Positions 1 through 6,378 are shown, counted from the stretch's first letter. The stretch: 10,097 bases of DNA from Spirochaetales bacterium (GCA_021767325.1 JAASTM010000039.1:1-10097); one strand, 5' to 3'. Translations and numbers: made by a program. The notes: generated by a model from the letters alone, not told the origin.

Positions 1-600
1 ATGGCGCGGAACTTATTAATTACAGGAGTTTTCCTCATGCTGTTGAGCTTGAGTTCCTGCTCGCAGATAGGAGGCTATCTGAAGGTGATCGAGGGCAACT
101 ACGCCTTTTCGCGGGGTGAGTACAAGCAAGCCAACTTTCTGTATATCCAGGAAGTGGATCAATCCGAGTACTCCGATCGATTGCTGTACAATCTGGGAAA
201 TGTATATCATTCGCTGGGTGAATCCAAGGCGGCCCTGGAGGAGTGGCAGAACTCGGTGGCCGAGAGTCAGGACTCCGAACTGCTGTTTCGGATAGCTTTT
301 AACCGCGGAGTCCTGCACTATGAAATGGGGAACTACCAGAGCGCCTACAATGAGTTTAGAAAAGCCCTGCGGTTGAACTCGGAGGATGTGGAGGCCAAAG
401 CGAACCTCGAGTTTTGTCTGCGGAAGTTGAATCTCTCCGACCAACAGCAGAGTGCCCGTCAAAATCAGAACGACTCCAAGCGGAATCAATCGGTGAGTGA
501 AGACAGCAGCCGTATTTTGGAATATGTAAAGCGCAGCTCCCCGACGCTGCTCAGCCCGGATTATGAGACCGAACCCTCGAAAACGGGGAAAGACTGGTAG
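1..600 (+). CDS. TPR-repeat lipoprotein of a Bat-type operon (BatC/BatE-like)
   Basis: The product is 199 residues. A short hydrophobic leader ends in a lipobox, LSSC, with Cys20 as the likely lipidated residue, so the protein is probably an envelope lipoprotein. Residues about 29-140 form three to four tetratricopeptide repeats, seen in patterns such as LLYNLGNVYHSLGE (61-74) and RKALRLNSEDVEAKANLEFC (120-139). TPRs are protein-binding scaffolds. The tail (about 147-199) is polar and ends in KDW, which I recall from Bat-operon TPR proteins but could not check. The stop lies 5 bases before the BatD-like gene, so the two are surely co-transcribed. In Bat operons such TPR proteins sit with the VWA membrane proteins BatA and BatB, which would be expected just upstream, outside the window. 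The ATG is the first base of the window; the leader makes it a credible start, but a further upstream start cannot be excluded. Confidence 0.82.
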   Translation: MARNLLITGVFLMLLSLSSCSQIGGYLKVIEGNYAFSRGEYKQANFLYIQEVDQSEYSDRLLYNLGNVYHSLGESKAALEEWQNSVAESQDSELLFRIAFNRGVLHYEMGNYQSAYNEFRKALRLNSEDVEAKANLEFCLRKLNLSDQQQSARQNQNDSKRNQSVSEDSSRILEYVKRSSPTLLSPDYETEPSKTGKDW

Positions 601-605
601 GGTTT

Positions 606-2630
606 ATGAGAAAAGAAATTGTGCTGTACATCGTGTTTCTTTGTTTCGCAGCCGCAGTCCTTCCCGCTCAAAGCGAGGATGCCGTCACGCTGGAGGTGAG
701 TCCGAATCCGGTCGGACGGAACGACCGCTTCGGAGTGACTATTCAAGTGCCCATTGAGGATTCATCGATGGTGGTTGTGGATGAACCCGATCTCAGCAGT
801 GACATCCTTCTGCTGCGCGGCCCGTATATACGCCCGGTATTTATCGAGGGGCCCGGCGGCGAGAGAATCCCGCGCACCGAAATAACCTATTTGTACCGCT
901 GTTCCGGAACCGGTCGCTACGAAATCGGCCCCTACCGTATTTCCGGAATAGACCGGGTATATCAAACCGACCCACAGCTGCTGGAGGTCGGAGTCTACCG
1001 TAACCGTCAGCTGATTATCCCGCTGGAGCTGGAATGGTCCCTCTCCGATACCTCCGCGTATGTCGGACAGAATATCGTCTGTGTGGTCAACGCCCTCGAA
1101 CAGCCGGAGATCCGCATGTTCGAGGATGTGCGGGTCGGTTCGCCTTCAGAGGGGTTTTTCGAGGTTGCCGAGGGCGTCGGCAGTATCAACCGCGTCGAAC
1201 GCGGCGGACGGACGCTCTACGAAATCCCGATTGCCGGCTACATGTTTACCCCGTCTACCCCCGGGCAGGTCGTACTCCCGCAGGCCTGGGTCAATTACCA
1301 GGACGGGCAGGCGGTTTCCGACCGGCCGGCTATACAGGTACAGCCCCTTCCGGAGAGTGTGCAGGAGAGCGGTGCAGTCGGTAACTTTCTGCTCACAGCC
1401 CGCCTGGATAAGCAGGAAGTAGGTCAGGGGGAACAGGTACAGTTGAGTGTAAAAGTGGAGGGAACCGGCAACCTCAACTATCTGCAGTTTCCCGAGCTCC
1501 GGCTGGACGGCTTTACACAGTTGCAGGCCGAGGAGTCTTCCGATTACGCCCCGACCCAGCAGGGCTACCGGGGCAGTCGCGAATATGTCTATACGCTGGC
1601 GGCCGAAGAACCCGGACAGAAACGCATATCTGTGCCTGCTTTGAACGCGGTGCAGCCGGAGACCGGTCGGGTTTATGCCACCAGGTCACCTTCCTTTTCG
1701 GTTGAGGTTGTTTCCGGGAGGACCGATACGGAAACAGCCGAAGGCGAGGGCCAGCTGGCGTTCGCCCCGATAGAGCCCGATTCGATGAAGCGGGCCGAGA
1801 TATCAACACGCTTTATGCAGATAGATTCGTATGCCTGGCTCCTGCCGGGCCCCCTGCTCTTGCTGCTCTTCCTGCTGCTGAAGCGGCGGAAGGCGGCACT
1901 GGTGCTGCCGGTGCTGCTGCTGCTTTCATTTGGGGCTGCCGAGTTCGACAGTGAGCCGGTTATCCAGACTATCGGCAACGCCCGCGAGGCCTACCGGCAG
2001 GAGTCATACAAAAGCGCCGAGAGTCTGTACCTGGAGGCTGTGCGGCTGCGGCCGGATGTGCCCGACCTGCGTTATAACGCCGCCTTGGCAGCGCTGCAGA
2101 ATGGTGATGTTGGGGCGGCGGTGCTGCATGCCCGTACCGCACTGACGGTTCAGCCGATGAATGAAACCTACAAGGCGTTTTTGGATTTTATCTCTCAGGA
2201 GCACGGTATCACCACCGAAATCGATTTGCCCTTTCCATTTCATCCCGATCTGTTTTTGCTGGTACTGACTTTGTTGGTGAATGCGGCTGGGTTTTTAGGC
2301 ATAATCTATCTCTTCCGGCAGAATAACGGATATTTTATCGTGGCTGCCCTGTTGCTGGTGGCCAGTATAGTCGTAGGAATCGGGTTTTCATACTCGATTG
2401 CCCAGGCGAGCCGGGATATCGGAGTGATTGTTATCCAGCGCGAAGAAGTCCCTCCGATAAAAAAGATCCCGAGAGAAGATTCCTCCGACGCCTTTAGCCT
2501 GAAGGACGGTGAGCTGGTAAGAATTAAAGGGGAAACCGGAGAGTTCTACTTTATCGAAACCGGACTGGGACAGAAAGGCTGGATTTACAAGGAAGGGGTC
2601 GATCCGGTGCCGGGATTGACCGAGCTGTAG
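606..2630 (+). CDS. batD: BatD protein with BatE-like C-terminal half (TPR, TM segments, SH3-like domain)
   Basis: The product is 674 residues. A signal peptide occupies about 1-23, with likely cleavage near PAQS. Residues about 25-400 are beta-rich and resemble BatD ('oxygen tolerance' family): repeated Ig-like segments, with LEVSPNPVGRNDRFGVTIQV at 29-48 and a second unit near 263-370. Two hydrophobic helices follow at about 409-425 and 430-446, separated by KRRK. TPR-like repeats cover about 453-523, then two more membrane helices (548-570, 576-599). A C-terminal SH3-like module (603-670) contains LVRIKGETGEFYFIE and GQKGWIYKEGV. TPR plus TM plus SH3 is the layout I know from separate BatE proteins, so this looks like a BatD-BatE fusion. 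Bat proteins are thought to form a membrane complex with MoxR-type ATPases and VWA proteins; the biochemical role is unsettled and the oxygen-tolerance label is disputed. It follows the TPR lipoprotein gene by 5 bases, and a GGTAGGG stretch just upstream may serve as the ribosome binding site. Confidence 0.87.
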   Translation: MRKEIVLYIVFLCFAAAVLPAQSEDAVTLEVSPNPVGRNDRFGVTIQVPIEDSSMVVVDEPDLSSDILLLRGPYIRPVFIEGPGGERIPRTEITYLYRCSGTGRYEIGPYRISGIDRVYQTDPQLLEVGVYRNRQLIIPLELEWSLSDTSAYVGQNIVCVVNALEQPEIRMFEDVRVGSPSEGFFEVAEGVGSINRVERGGRTLYEIPIAGYMFTPSTPGQVVLPQAWVNYQDGQAVSDRPAIQVQPLPESVQESGAVGNFLLTARLDKQEVGQGEQVQLSVKVEGTGNLNYLQFPELRLDGFTQLQAEESSDYAPTQQGYRGSREYVYTLAAEEPGQKRISVPALNAVQPETGRVYATRSPSFSVEVVSGRTDTETAEGEGQLAFAPIEPDSMKRAEISTRFMQIDSYAWLLPGPLLLLLFLLLKRRKAALVLPVLLLLSFGAAEFDSEPVIQTIGNAREAYRQESYKSAESLYLEAVRLRPDVPDLRYNAALAALQNGDVGAAVLHARTALTVQPMNETYKAFLDFISQEHGITTEIDLPFPFHPDLFLLVLTLLVNAAGFLGIIYLFRQNNGYFIVAALLLVASIVVGIGFSYSIAQASRDIGVIVIQREEVPPIKKIPREDSSDAFSLKDGELVRIKGETGEFYFIETGLGQKGWIYKEGVDPVPGLTEL

Positions 2631-2631
2631 A

Positions 2632-2637
2632 TATAAT
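2632..2637 (+). promoter_or_regulatory. Perfect -10 hexamer (TATAAT) upstream of the Smr gene
   Basis: A consensus TATAAT lies directly after the batD stop codon. There is no good -35 box at 16-18 bases upstream; a TTGACC at 2616-2621 is only 10 bases away, too close for normal spacing. It may be a weak promoter for the Smr gene, which starts 70 bases downstream, or chance in an AT-rich gap. The gap also shows no terminator, so read-through from batD is possible. Confidence 0.3.
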
Positions 2638-2707
2638 TCCTGTAACTACACTGCATACTCAGATGTTTTTACAAATGAAATCTCTCAGAGAGTGTAAGGA
2701 GTGAGCT

Positions 2708-3175
2708 ATGGATTTTGCACAGATTCTCGATGATTGGGAGAAGGGAAAGGCCAAACGAAAGGCACAGCACAACGGAGCCGGCGAGGAGAGCCGGCAGGTA
2801 CTGGAAAAGTGGCTGGATTCGGAAGAAAATTGGAAATATTATGATAAAGGCAGCCCCGAACCGGAGGATGATGCGGCGGCAAAACGTCAGCGTCTGCGGA
2901 GAATGGAGCCGGAGGATGAACTCGATCTGCATGGATTGACCATAGACGAGTCGCTGGTTCGGCTGGACCGTTTTCTAAGGGAGGCGGTTCACCGCGGACT
3001 GCGGAAGGTTCTCATCGTACACGGTAAGGGAAATCATTCGAAAAGCGGAGCGGTGCTGCCGAAAGCTGTAGTGGAATATTTGCAGAAATCACCGGTGGCC
3101 GGTGAAATCGGGACACCCCGGCGTGAGAAAGGCGGTTCCGGAGCGACCTGGGTAATTATCAAGAATCCTGATTAG
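2708..3175 (+). CDS. Smr-domain protein (MutS2 C-terminal-like nuclease domain)
   Basis: The product is 155 residues. The Smr domain fills about 70-152 and shows both hallmark motifs: LDLHG at 72-76 and VHGKG at 104-108, plus the closing [10 protein letters not shown] at 142-151. Smr domains occur alone or at the end of MutS2; studied members are nucleases acting on branched DNA or on mRNA in stalled-ribosome rescue. Which applies here cannot be told from sequence. The N-terminal 65 residues begin with [11 protein letters not shown] and are charged and probably helical, as in other stand-alone Smr proteins. The ATG follows a strong ribosome binding site (AAGGAG at 2696-2701) with 6 bases spacing, which fixes the start. 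The gene lies 77 bases after batD and converges with infA, sharing a 4-base stop overlap. Confidence 0.9.
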   Translation: MDFAQILDDWEKGKAKRKAQHNGAGEESRQVLEKWLDSEENWKYYDKGSPEPEDDAAAKRQRLRRMEPEDELDLHGLTIDESLVRLDRFLREAVHRGLRKVLIVHGKGNHSKSGAVLPKAVVEYLQKSPVAGEIGTPRREKGGSGATWVIIKNPD

Positions 3176-3390
3176 CGCTCGCGGTAGATAATCCGGCCGC
3201 GGGTGAGATCGTAAGGTGACAGAGCTACTCTTACTTTATCTCCGGGCACGATTCGGATGTAGTGTTTGCGCATTTTGCCTGAGAGATGAGCAAGGATTAC
3301 ATGCCCATTGTCCAGCTCAACGCGGAACATAGTGTTGGGGAGTGATTCTCTTACTATGCCTTCTACTTCAATTGCCTCTTCTTTAGCCAC
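3172..3390 (-). CDS. infA: Translation initiation factor IF-1
   Basis: The product is 72 residues, the exact usual length of bacterial IF-1, and is recognisable end to end: [13 protein letters not shown] start, [20 protein letters not shown] (22-41), then [20 protein letters not shown] (46-65). It is one OB-fold domain that binds the A-site of the 30S subunit and assists IF-2 and IF-3 in initiation. The start codon is GTG. On the minus strand AGGAGA lies 5 bases before it (plus-strand positions 3395-3400). It is monocistronic here, not inside a ribosomal-protein operon. Transcription probably comes from the minus-strand promoter at 3420-3448. Its TAA overlaps the TAG of the convergent Smr gene, and no separate terminator is visible. 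Confidence 0.97.
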   Translation of the reverse strand: MAKEEAIEVEGIVRESLPNTMFRVELDNGHVILAHLSGKMRKHYIRIVPGDKVRVALSPYDLTRGRIIYRER

Positions 3391-3419
3391 GGATTCTCCT
3401 CGTTTTAGTATTCCTAAAC

Positions 3420-3448
3420 ATAGTAGAGAAATAGAGTAGGATTGTCAA
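3420..3448 (-). promoter_or_regulatory. infA promoter (sigma-70 type)
   Basis: Read on the minus strand there is a perfect TTGACA (3448-3443), a 17-base spacer, and TACTAT (3425-3420; four of six matches). The predicted start is near 3413, giving a leader of about 22 bases that holds the AGGAGA ribosome binding site of infA. The -35 box overlaps that of the dksA promoter inside a palindrome. Confidence 0.68.
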
Positions 3449-3458
3449 CTAGTTGACA
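3443..3458. repeat. 16-bp perfect palindrome carrying both -35 boxes
   Basis: TGTCAACTAGTTGACA is its own reverse complement. Its right end is TTGACA for the dksA direction and its left end, read on the other strand, is TTGACA for the infA direction. The symmetry does not extend further (t3442 and t3459 do not pair). It could also be the operator of a dimeric repressor. Confidence 0.85.
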
Positions 3459-3481
3459 TTTTTCATTATTTCGGTCATATT
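3453..3481 (+). promoter_or_regulatory. dksA promoter (sigma-70 type)
   Basis: A perfect TTGACA (3453-3458) is followed by a 17-base spacer and CATATT (3476-3481; four of six matches to TATAAT). The predicted start is near 3488, giving a leader of about 39 bases up to the dksA ATG. It is the mirror image of the infA promoter, with the two -35 boxes in one palindrome. Confidence 0.65.
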
Positions 3482-3526
3482 CACATGCTCATAAAGAGGA
3501 CATAATTCTGGGCGAGGTGATGGTAG

Positions 3527-3883
3527 ATGGATAAAGAGTTTGAAGCACAAATGCAGGAAAAACTTCATGAAATGAAGGAAGAAATTGTCCACTCGCTGAT
3601 TTCTGAAAGTGAAGATTTTGAATCATTGATCGATGATCTGGATCCGAAAGATCTGGCCGACATAGCTGCTGATGATATCGACCGGAAAACACTGGAAGCG
3701 CTGAACGAACAGGATATCAAACGTATGCGACTTATCGATTCCGCCCTTTCTCGTATCAAGAACGGTCGTTACGGCCTGTGCATGCGCTGCGGTAAAAAGA
3801 TCAAGCGAGAGCGTCTGGAAGCAATTCCGTATGCACTGATGTGCATAGACTGTAAAAACAGCGACGAGCGCCGCAACCGCTAG
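3527..3883 (+). CDS. dksA: DksA/TraR family C4 zinc-finger transcription factor
   Basis: The product is 118 residues. A helical, acidic N-terminal part (1-80) forms the coiled-coil hairpin of DksA, and a zinc finger follows with C85-x2-C88 and C106-x2-C109. All four cysteines are present. At the coiled-coil tip, D42-L-A-D45-I-A47 matches the DxxDxA motif that in E. coli DksA reaches into the RNA polymerase secondary channel, so it is likely a functional DksA rather than a generic zinc-finger protein. It is shorter than E. coli DksA (151), mainly at the N-terminus. DksA acts with ppGpp to reset transcription of translation genes in starvation. The ATG follows GAGGTGAT (3514-3521), an 8-base match to the 16S anti-Shine-Dalgarno, so translation should be efficient. 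It is divergent from infA with overlapping promoters. Confidence 0.92.
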   Translation: MDKEFEAQMQEKLHEMKEEIVHSLISESEDFESLIDDLDPKDLADIAADDIDRKTLEALNEQDIKRMRLIDSALSRIKNGRYGLCMRCGKKIKRERLEAIPYALMCIDCKNSDERRNR

Positions 3884-3934
3884 TAATAACCGCAAAATAC
3901 AGCTTTTTTTACCCCATTCAATAAAAAAAAATCT

Positions 3935-3960
3935 TAAAGACTTCCTCGTTTTTCCGATTA
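3935..3960 (+). promoter_or_regulatory. Possible sigma-28/sigma-D-type promoter before the 3983 gene
   Basis: TAAA (3935-3938) is followed after 14 bases by TCCGATTA (3953-3960), six of eight matches to GCCGATAA. The spacing is within the 14-16 range known for Bacillus sigma-D and one short of the E. coli optimum. Transcription would start near 3967, just before the ribosome binding site. FliA-type sigma factors drive late flagellar and motility genes. The match is suggestive only. Confidence 0.35.
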
Positions 3961-3977
3961 ATAAAAGTGAGGAAGTC
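3939..3977 (+). promoter_or_regulatory. Long hairpin covering the ribosome binding site of the 3983 gene
   Basis: GACTTCCTC (3939-3947) and GAGGAAGTC (3969-3977) are perfect inverted repeats. The stem extends inward by two G-U and four A-U pairs (3948-3953 with 3963-3968), leaving a 9-base loop: 15 pairs in all. The right arm contains GAGG, the ribosome binding site for the ATG at 3983. In a transcript that includes both arms, this site would be masked. Read on the minus strand, the hairpin is followed by a T-rich stretch (TTTAAGATTTTTTTTT), so it could instead be a terminator for antisense transcription. Confidence 0.6.
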
Positions 3978-3982
3978 AAACA

Positions 3983-4408
3983 ATGCAGGTGTTAAGTCAA
4001 TCGACACAACCTACTGTAAACCCTTCGTATCTGATGCGGGCCCGTTACAGCGGCAGCCGGATTGCGTTTCCCGTCAAGCCGAGCCAGGCCATTTATGCTC
4101 GTTTCGAGCATGTAACCGGGGTTCCTTCGCAGGAAGGCGGGGGCGTTTCATTATCAAAGCTCAGGACAATCGATAACCTGATCGACCGGTTGATCAGCAT
4201 TAAGGCCTCTTCCGGGAATTCCGAGCAGAAAGCACGTATAGATTCGATGATCGCCTCGCTCGAAGCCTCGAAAACAGCTCCCGATACTCAAAATGTAGGC
4301 GAATTTCTACAGGGAAATGCCGATATGCTCCACTCTTTCACCCAGCTCGAACCCACCTACGGAAAAGCGGGCAGTATGCAGGGGCTGGTATTCAGTCTGA
4401 GTGCCTAA
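3983..4408 (+). CDS. Hypothetical protein, 141 aa
   Basis: I do not recognise this family. The product is 141 residues, has no signal peptide, membrane segment or cysteine, and should be soluble and cytoplasmic. Residues 1-50 are polar with several Pro and Ser; 58-94 look helical (LSKLRTIDNLIDRLISIK at 57-74, then IDSMIASLEAS at 86-96), and the end is again polar (LVFSLSA). It is real rather than a chance frame because it fills the space between dksA and the hydrolase gene, has GAGG at 3969-3972 ten bases before the ATG, and shows protein-like composition. Its ribosome binding site lies in a hairpin, and a sigma-28-like promoter overlaps that hairpin, so it may be separately regulated from dksA. 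It converges with the hydrolase gene with 11 bases between stops. Confidence 0.72.
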   Translation: MQVLSQSTQPTVNPSYLMRARYSGSRIAFPVKPSQAIYARFEHVTGVPSQEGGGVSLSKLRTIDNLIDRLISIKASSGNSEQKARIDSMIASLEASKTAPDTQNVGEFLQGNADMLHSFTQLEPTYGKAGSMQGLVFSLSA

Positions 4409-4419
4409 ATCTCAATACA

Positions 4420-5085
4420 TCAAAGAAACGGATTGTGGTTTTTCTCGCGCTCGATGGTAGTAAAGGGCCCATGTCCGGGAAACACCCGCGTGTCGTCCGG
4501 CAGGGAGAAGAGTTTGTCGAATATGCTGCTGCGCAGCTGATCGGCATCCCCGCCCGGTAGATCTGTACGCCCGACCCCTTCAAAGAACAGAGTATCGCCG
4601 GAGAACAGAATGGCATCACTCTCGGAGTAGATGCTGATCCCGCCCGGAGTGTGTCCGGGTGTATGAATGACACTCAAATCGGTGTCGAGGATCACATCGC
4701 CCTCCTTCAACAGTACATCCGCTTCGGGCAGGTTCTGCAGAAAGCTGTGAAACAGCGGATGGAACTCGGCCCCTAAATTTGAGAGATCCTGCAGGTGCTG
4801 TTCCTTGCCCGCTTCACCGAGATAGTTACTGTCGAGTTCGTGAATATAAATCGGCAGCTCCACCTCTTTATCTTTGTAATAATCACGTAGTTGACCGATG
4901 GCGGCAATATGATCAAAATGCCCGTGAGTGCAGATGATGGCCATCGGGGTAAAGTTTTTTATTTCGATGTGTGATATGATTTCATCAACGTTGCCGGCGG
5001 GATCGATTATGATGCAGCCCTTTTTCCAGTGAGAGAAGAGATATGTATTTGTGTTCAGAAGACCGGCAACTATTCTATCTACCAT
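4420..5085 (-). CDS. Metallo-beta-lactamase-fold hydrolase, glyoxalase II type (GloC/YcbL-like)
   Basis: Counted from the ATG at 5085, the product is 221 residues with the full set of metal ligands: THGHFDH at 53-59 (H54, H56, D58, H59), H141 in HTPGHTPGG, D164 in FSGDTL, and H205 in FPGHG. The stretch GVGRTDLPGGD (170-180) and the end GPFTTIEREKNHNPFL match the short glyoxalase II-like subgroup that includes E. coli GloC (YcbL), which hydrolyses S-lactoylglutathione-type thioesters. The true substrate is unknown. The start is uncertain. The family usually begins close to MVDRIVAGLLNTNTYLF, which favours 5085, but no ribosome binding site precedes it. A TTG at 5130 has GAGGTG 9 bases upstream, and an ATG at 5112 lies back to back with the start of the divergent membrane-protein gene. 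Confidence 0.9.
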   Translation of the reverse strand: MVDRIVAGLLNTNTYLFSHWKKGCIIIDPAGNVDEIISHIEIKNFTPMAIICTHGHFDHIAAIGQLRDYYKDKEVELPIYIHELDSNYLGEAGKEQHLQDLSNLGAEFHPLFHSFLQNLPEADVLLKEGDVILDTDLSVIHTPGHTPGGISIYSESDAILFSGDTLFFEGVGRTDLPGGDADQLRSSIFDKLFSLPDDTRVFPGHGPFTTIEREKNHNPFL

Positions 5086-5112
5086 AGTAGGTATCAGAGT
5101 AAGGTAAAACAT

Positions 5113-6306
5113 ATGGTTTTGCAACCACAAATTTTACTGCACCTCACCGGTATTCTTCTGGCTGCCATGCTGTTTTATCTGCTAATCCCCGGCATCGGCG
5201 CCTTTTACATCCGCAGCAGCTGGCGCAGGTTCCGCCGTCTGCTCACGGAATCGGCTACCTATCAGCCGCTGGACTACCGCGAACTGCGGAGGATCGAGCG
5301 GAGCGGTAGTTCGGAGCCCCGCCTGTATCGAATGTTCGGGCACCTGCAGGCGATGCAGGGCAACAATACCATTTGGATTTCGAGCGGGAAGGTGTCGGTA
5401 TGTGCCGATTTGGAGCATGTGCCGGTGTACGTACTCTCCTCGCAGAGCTCATGGTTTGAAAGCGGTTTTCGGGAGTACCCGGTGCAACCGCCCCGCAAGG
5501 TAGTATGGGAGAAGATCTCCTCGCTGCCGGAGTATACGAACATCTTTCTCAGTGGTAGGGTCGAATGGGATGAAAACCGCGGAGTGTTCAGGGGTACAGC
5601 GGACCAGCCGCTCCTGGTTATTATCTACGAGGGAGATGCCCAGGATATGCTGCTCAAGGCGGCCTGGAGCGGACGGCAGAAGAACGAGTATTGGAATCCC
5701 TTTACGCCCGGATCGCTCGTACTGGGCTCTTTTTCTCTTTTTATCTACTTTTATATTCTGCAGGGCTATTCACAACAGCTGCTGCCGGCGCTGATTGCAA
5801 TTTCACTTTCAGTAGTTCCGCTGGTACCCTTTCTGCCCCCGGCGGTCCTGTTCTACTACTATTATCGGGGGCTCTGGAAACAGGGCCGGGTGCTGCGGGC
5901 GCAGCGCGATCTCATCCGCATGCCGCTTATCCATTTCGATGAACACAGCTCTAATTTGAGGCAGTCGACTGTTTTGAAAACCGGAGAAAGGTACCTGATG
6001 CGGCATTTTCCGAACCTTGAACTGCTGAATGCGGAGGTTGATGCCGGTTCCGCCCACTTTATACAACCGGCCCTGCCTGATCAGCTCGTCGGAAATGAGT
6101 ACTATCTGTTCTCGAACGATCAGTTGAAGCGCCCCAATGATCCTATGGCGGAGTTCATAATAGTACCCGGGAGCCCGTTTCAACTGGTAGCCGAATGTGA
6201 AAAACGGGCAGTGAAGTATGAGCTGCTCGGCTTGAGTATACTGGGCATCGGCATCGGTATTACCGAGCTGCTGGTGTTTTTCTTTTTCACTTATGTGCTG
6301 GTCTAA
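5113..6306 (+). CDS. Unrecognised membrane protein with four predicted TM segments
   Basis: The product is 397 residues from the ATG at 5113. An in-frame GTG at 5029 would add 28 residues, but 5113 is preferred: it is ATG, has AAGG (5101-5104) 8 bases upstream, and places a hydrophobic helix at the N-terminus. Predicted membrane segments are about 8-30, 200-218, 222-248 and 369-395. A soluble domain lies between TM1 and TM2 (31-198) and another between TM3 and TM4 (about 250-366). Notable stretches are LSGRVEWDENRGVFRGTADQ (146-165) just before LLVIIYEGD (167-175), a YYYYR run after TM3, and a Gly/Ile pattern, LGIGIGI, in TM4. I recognise no family or catalytic motif. It is divergent from the hydrolase gene and convergent with the helicase-like gene, so it seems to be transcribed alone. 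Confidence 0.8.
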   Translation: MVLQPQILLHLTGILLAAMLFYLLIPGIGAFYIRSSWRRFRRLLTESATYQPLDYRELRRIERSGSSEPRLYRMFGHLQAMQGNNTIWISSGKVSVCADLEHVPVYVLSSQSSWFESGFREYPVQPPRKVVWEKISSLPEYTNIFLSGRVEWDENRGVFRGTADQPLLVIIYEGDAQDMLLKAAWSGRQKNEYWNPFTPGSLVLGSFSLFIYFYILQGYSQQLLPALIAISLSVVPLVPFLPPAVLFYYYYRGLWKQGRVLRAQRDLIRMPLIHFDEHSSNLRQSTVLKTGERYLMRHFPNLELLNAEVDAGSAHFIQPALPDQLVGNEYYLFSNDQLKRPNDPMAEFIIVPGSPFQLVAECEKRAVKYELLGLSILGIGIGITELLVFFFFTYVLV

Positions 6307-6320
6307 ATTCCCGCAGAGCG

Positions 6321-6351
6321 AAAAAAAGGGGCGCACCCTCCGGCCGCCCCT
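6321..6351 (-). terminator. Intrinsic terminator of the helicase-like gene
   Basis: On the minus strand AGGGGCG (6351-6345) pairs with CGCCCCT (6333-6327) around an 11-base loop, followed directly by a run of seven T (plus-strand A's at 6321-6327, the first T overlapping the stem end). It lies 28 bases past the helicase-like stop. In the plus direction the hairpin has no T tract, so it is not an efficient terminator for the membrane-protein gene. Confidence 0.85.
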
Positions 6352-6378
6352 CATACACCCCTCTCGCACCCCATGATT

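Noticed and set aside
16..489. Minus-strand open frame (157 codons) opposite the TPR lipoprotein
   Set aside because: The plus strand carries a lipobox and clear TPR repeats; the antisense product shows no domain.
3901..3931. T-run and A-run after dksA as an intrinsic terminator
   Set aside because: The possible stem is only A-T pairs with no GC core, and the T-run precedes rather than follows it.
5029..5112. Upstream GTG start that would add 28 residues to the membrane protein
   Set aside because: It overlaps the N-terminal coding part of the hydrolase, gives a polar leader before the first TM helix, and the ATG at 5113 has a proper ribosome binding site.
6327..6351. Hairpin after the membrane-protein gene as its plus-strand terminator
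   Set aside because: In the plus direction the stem is preceded by A's and followed by CATACACCC without a T tract; the T tract exists only on the minus strand.
5809..6369. Minus-strand open frame (186 codons) opposite the membrane-protein gene
   Set aside because: It runs through the helicase terminator region, lacks a recognisable family and a convincing ribosome binding site, and lies opposite a better supported gene.
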